A stretch of DNA of 64,000 nucleotides from an uncultured Roseovarius sp. Lineage in GTDB: Bacteria; Pseudomonadota; Alphaproteobacteria; Rhodobacterales; Rhodobacteraceae. The stretch is from the NCBI GenBank assembly GCA_947497295.1, contig CANMFU010000005.1:97980-161979 (forward strand), given 5' to 3'. The position numbers and the translations under genes are program-made. A model generated the notes under the pieces. The model was not told where the DNA came from. It saw nothing but the letters and a program-made list of their open reading frames with translations, and ran no database searches. Positions 63,931 through 64,000 of this stretch are shown here, piece by piece. Each line of letters starts with the position of its first letter. Within the stretch, counting starts at the first letter, position 1.

Positions 63931-64000
63931 CGCCGGGTTTGCCGGAGGCTAATTTGTCTTAGTTACGCGGCCATGTCTGATCTTTCCAGATCGGCGTAGA
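63931..64000. other. Further mobile-element border sequence
   Basis: About 70 bp with no gene. A segment AGCCTCCGGCAAACCCGG on the minus strand resembles an IS end and probably marks another truncated element continuing out of the window. Confidence 0.35.

Overview
The window looks like a chromosomal segment of a Rhodobacterales (Roseobacter-type) alphaproteobacterium. Evidence: GC-rich genes often joined by ATGA overlaps; a mitofilin-like/HemY pair; a TakP-type TRAP importer; an nnrS-nnrU-norCBQD nitric oxide block under NsrR and an NnrR-like Crp/Fnr regulator; CtrA-like half-site pairs before flagellar genes; and IS5/IS3 remnants. The genus cannot be fixed from the sequence alone.

Layout. 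1-3150: a mitofilin-like protein (5' end outside the window) and HemY, then a tRNA-Thr(CGU). 3781-10956 (minus): a tightly overlapping seven-gene operon of two proline-iminopeptidase-like hydrolases and a complete DppBCDF-type peptide importer whose binding-protein gene comes last. 11093-11854 (plus): a LuxR solo with the Met/Trp ligand-pocket signature of the PipR/OryR subfamily. 11869-22898 (minus): a 13-gene operon encoding a bacterial microcompartment of the aminoacetone/amino-alcohol (RMM/AAUM) type. It has a class-III PLP phospho-lyase candidate, an acylating aldehyde dehydrogenase, two BMC-T, one BMC-H and one BMC-P shell protein, an unknown BMC-associated protein, a Pot-type ABC importer, an SDR and an APH-fold kinase. 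A divergent DeoR regulator (23038-23811) follows, then a 28-nt poly-C tract and a DadA-like dehydrogenase.

25544-28142: a PerM/AI-2E family membrane protein, a CIA30 protein, a DCC-motif thiol protein and a periplasmic glutathione peroxidase. 28214-37446: NO sensing and detoxification (nsrR, a small membrane ORF, group III truncated haemoglobin, nnrS, nnrU, nnrR-like, a DUF1858 protein, norCBQD and two small membrane proteins). 37450-48702: cell-envelope and housekeeping genes (PLD-family enzyme, an MFS pseudogene interrupted by one TAG, a serine hydrolase fused to a META domain, flavin reductase, GCS2-type glutamate-cysteine ligase, rsmE, ubiA, an OmpA-domain protein). 49375-55081: a TakPQM-like TRAP operon with an amidase, a small membrane protein and a 2-hydroxyacid dehydrogenase. 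55627-62756: an EamA exporter, then motB-like, flgE, flgK, flgL and flgI. 62757-64000: degenerate transposases.

The most interesting part is 3.8-25.4 kb. Two halves known separately in other bacteria sit side by side here: a PipR-type sensor with its peptide importer and amidohydrolase-like peptidases, and a kinase/phospho-lyase microcompartment that burns amino alcohols. The known PipR effector is an ethanolamine-derived amide, and ethanolamine or 1-amino-2-propanol is the expected kind of BMC substrate. A single sense-import-hydrolyse-phosphorylate-encapsulate pathway is therefore a plausible, testable hypothesis.
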